Assembly: GCA_016933095.1 (NCBI GenBank)
Contig: JAFGBP010000005.1
Span: forward strand, 1 to 14,805
DNA length: 14,805 nt
Direction of reading: 5' to 3'
From: Candidatus Woesearchaeota archaeon
GTDB lineage: Archaea; Nanobdellota; Nanobdellia; Woesearchaeales; SM23-78
The translations under genes were made by a program, and so were the position numbers. This document shows positions 12,908 through 14,805 of this stretch, piece by piece (within the stretch, counting starts at the first letter, position 1; each line of letters starts with the position of its first letter). A model generated the notes under the pieces. The model was given only the letters and a program-made list of their open reading frames with translations. It had not been told where the DNA came from and did not search any database.

Positions 12908-12965
12908 TATGCTATATCTCTAAAATCGGTTTGAAAACCCAGCACGTTCTGTGCTCTTATAACCC

Positions 12966-14027
12966 TCAGAGCGGCAAGCTTGCCTCGCGGGCATTGATCT
13001 TCCTCACGTAAGGGGCTTTCCTGACATCATTGGGGTTGTAGAGGCCCATGTTATAGGCCCCCATTGCACAGTCCCAGTCCCCCTTGCACCTGCTGGACTG
13101 CTGCAGATAGAGGAGGAATTCTCTTGCAAGAGTAAGCTGCAGCCTGGGATCGCTTGTGAACTGCGTCTCATTGAATTTTTTAGGGATGCCTCGAACCCCT
13201 CTCTTTCTGGCTCTCTTCATAGTTTCCTTTATAGTCTTAACCCGCATCTGCCCGAGCCCCAGAGAATAGTTCTTCTTGAACTTCGTATCCCCTTTGGCGT
13301 ATTGGTTCATCATGCTCTCATGCATTATCTGGGATGCGAACTTTCCTAGGGGAAAGCCCTCGACTTCAGATGCCACGTCATATATCTGGCCTAGATATTC
13401 CTGCGCCTTTGAGGCTGGCAGGGCTTTCTTCCAGTAGCTTGAGTAGAGTTTTTGTGAATATCCAGTAAGGCGGCTTATGAACTCTTCTCTGGTGATCTCT
13501 GAAGAGTTGTCTTTTGCAGAGAGAGTCTCTTCCAACGAGGATGACTTATCCTTAGAGAAGCACGTCCTGAAAGAATGAGAAACATCGAAATAATCCAGTT
13601 CGTCAAGCGATTTCCTGAGATCATCTATGTCTCTCCCCTGATCATAGCCTACCACTACCCTGTAGAATGTGTCGTTATTGATCTTTGCTTCTTGGACATA
13701 AGCATTGTATCCGTTCCTACGGAGAAGGTCAAGCGAGAGGTCTGTCCAGACTGACTCTTTGTTCGAGCTGACAACCAATCCAAGGTCAGATTCATTAGCG
13801 CTGCATGCCAATGAGGGAAGAGATGATGGAAGAGATGACAATGAGCGGGAATCTGACGGAGCCGATGCTACAGCCTGTTCTTGCGGCTTCTGCCAATCCT
13901 CATAGGCCCTCAGCGCAGAGGGAGCATGGTAGGTCATGGCTCCGACTAGCGAGAAGGCACCTGCGAGTGCCAGCGCGCCCAGCCTGTTCGCAGGTATATG
14001 CTTTACTTGCTTTCGTTTTGCTCTCAT
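12966..14027 (-). CDS. Anchored SPOR + SLT lytic transglycosylase-like protein
   Basis: From ATG 14027 the protein has 353 residues: a basic start (MRAKRKQVK), a membrane segment about 16-33, a Ser-rich linker, a SPOR-like domain at about 82-153 (LLRRNGYNAYVQEAKIN, FYRVVVGYDQGRDIDDL), then an SLT domain with candidate catalytic E237 in IMHESMMNQY, GLGQM (257-261) and AYNMG (324-328), the three diagnostic motifs in order. SPOR domains bind glycan strands lacking stem peptides and SLT domains cut peptidoglycan. I chose ATG over an upstream TTG at 14114 because a TATA box at 14053-14060 sits 26 bases or so before it. The protein is expected to face outward. Confidence 0.85.
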   Translation of the reverse strand: MRAKRKQVKHIPANRLGALALAGAFSLVGAMTYHAPSALRAYEDWQKPQEQAVASAPSDSRSLSSLPSSLPSLACSANESDLGLVVSSNKESVWTDLSLDLLRRNGYNAYVQEAKINNDTFYRVVVGYDQGRDIDDLRKSLDELDYFDVSHSFRTCFSKDKSSSLEETLSAKDNSSEITREEFISRLTGYSQKLYSSYWKKALPASKAQEYLGQIYDVASEVEGFPLGKFASQIMHESMMNQYAKGDTKFKKNYSLGLGQMRVKTIKETMKRARKRGVRGIPKKFNETQFTSDPRLQLTLAREFLLYLQQSSRCKGDWDCAMGAYNMGLYNPNDVRKAPYVRKINAREASLPL

Positions 14028-14052
14028 CTCAGGAGCTATTCTGATTCTCCTC

Positions 14053-14060
14053 TTTATAAA
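14053..14060 (-). promoter_or_regulatory. TATA box of the SPOR-SLT gene
   Basis: TTTATAAA on the minus strand ends 25 bases before the ATG at 14027. It supports a leaderless mRNA and excludes the longer TTG-started frame. Confidence 0.6.
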
Positions 14061-14123
14061 TCTTTCGATTTTGTCGTTACTTAGAAGTAGTAAACTAAGT
14101 CTGCGAGTTCTCAAGCCCCATAC

Positions 14124-14804
14124 CTAAGTCCGATGCCTAAGCCGCTCACTCGCTTTATACCAGCGCCTCACAATACCAGCAGCATACGTCCTAATAGCAA
14201 GGTTACGCCAAACCCTCTTTACATCACCCCAAGCCCTCACAAGAGGCGCATGAAATATATTCCTCTGAGGAAGAAGAGAATCCTCAAGAGTCATGCTCCG
14301 AATCCTCCTCTGATCAGCAAGGTTATGGAAGAACCGCCTCACATAGAACGCAGAGAACTGCAAAGGAAACCCTATAGTAGCAACGAAAGCCCAGTTCATC
14401 CAGTTACCGTAATTAAAAGTCCGATTAAGGAGATTCCCAGCATAACGGGCATTCATCAAGACCTTAGGGTACATCTCAAGCTCAGCCCCATCCAGACCCT
14501 CAGGTAAAGGATCATAGCAGAGAAACATACCATCATACTTATCCCAACCGACCTTCTCAAGAGTCTCAAGACGCCCCTCGGCCTCAAGCCTAGCCCGAAG
14601 CCTAGAGCCAGGAAGAGGAACGGCGTTAAGCACCTGGACCGTATCAATCCTTGCATCCCTGAAAAACCTCGCATAAGCCTTGGCCCTCTTCTTCAGAGAC
14701 AAGTCAGACTTGAACACCGAATCCTTAAATGTAGGATAGCCGAATATGAACATGCCATGGAGATAGAAATACTCAGACAGCTTCCTGGACCTCTCAACAA
14801 GCTT
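14124..14804 (-). CDS. Radical SAM protein, C-terminal part (5' partial)
   Basis: The frame stays open to the right window edge, so the ATG at 14753 is internal (LHGMFIFGYP). The visible 227 codons contain the end of a radical SAM barrel: GMFIFGYP, then RIDTVQVLNAVPLPGSRLRA followed by EAEGRL, the typical PxPGTxL...GRL region of B12-binding or related radical SAM enzymes. After YDGMFLCYDP comes a C-terminal extension with hydrophobic and basic helices (WMNWAFVATIGFPLQFSAFY and onward) that may touch the membrane. The cluster-binding CxxxCxxC lies outside the window, so the reaction cannot be predicted. Confidence 0.75.
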   Translation of the reverse strand, partial: KLVERSRKLSEYFYLHGMFIFGYPTFKDSVFKSDLSLKKRAKAYARFFRDARIDTVQVLNAVPLPGSRLRARLEAEGRLETLEKVGWDKYDGMFLCYDPLPEGLDGAELEMYPKVLMNARYAGNLLNRTFNYGNWMNWAFVATIGFPLQFSAFYVRRFFHNLADQRRIRSMTLEDSLLPQRNIFHAPLVRAWGDVKRVWRNLAIRTYAAGIVRRWYKASERLRHRT

Positions 14805-14805
14805 C

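Overview
The window looks like a chromosomal piece of a DPANN archaeon, most likely of the Woesearchaeota/Pacearchaeota type. The archaeal evidence is direct: an SRP54 of archaeal length, a tRNA-Gly(UCC) split by a bulge-helix-bulge intron, NreA and NucS repair proteins, TATA boxes about 26-30 bases upstream of leaderless starts, and the Cys-rich membrane-anchored and YHxxxxC...CxxC proteins common in that group. The lineage name is inferred from gene content only.

Positions 1-2503 hold a diversity-generating retroelement (DGR) in the order target gene - VR - TR - reverse transcriptase. The target gene is open from the left edge and ends in a variable repeat (866-953). An 88-base template repeat lies at 1174-1261. 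Of the 18 differences between the copies, 17 fall on template adenines. The RT carries YVDD and the DGR-type motif LGNLTSQ. A GC-rich hairpin sits on the target's stop codon, immediately after the VR. No Avd-type accessory gene is visible. This is the most notable system here. DGRs are known from DPANN archaea, so the type is not new, but this target and its variation are worth following up.

Positions 2504-2874 form a junction. It holds a possible gene remnant, strong inverted repeats, a near-copy of the tRNA 3' end, and the tRNA-Gly gene with its 3' end pointing at the DGR. This suggests the DGR sits in an integrated island bordered by the tRNA.

Positions 2931-4010 (minus) encode a receiver-like plus GGDEF protein with an intact active site and inhibitory site, rare in archaea. 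From 4112 to 8449 (plus) come srp54, an unknown small gene, a RelE-type toxin-antitoxin pair with short repeats at its start, a four-TM protein with a C-terminal zinc-binding-like motif, and a dCMP-deaminase-like protein with an altered zinc motif.

Positions 8527-12038 hold nucS (minus), a secreted-type Cys-rich membrane protein (plus), and nreA followed by an unknown gene (minus). NucS and NreA both end in PCNA-binding-like sequences. Positions 12097-14027 (minus) encode two membrane-anchored lytic-transglycosylase-fold proteins, one with a SPOR-like domain. These are odd in an organism expected to lack peptidoglycan and could act on a partner's wall. The window ends in the C-terminal part of a radical SAM protein on the minus strand.
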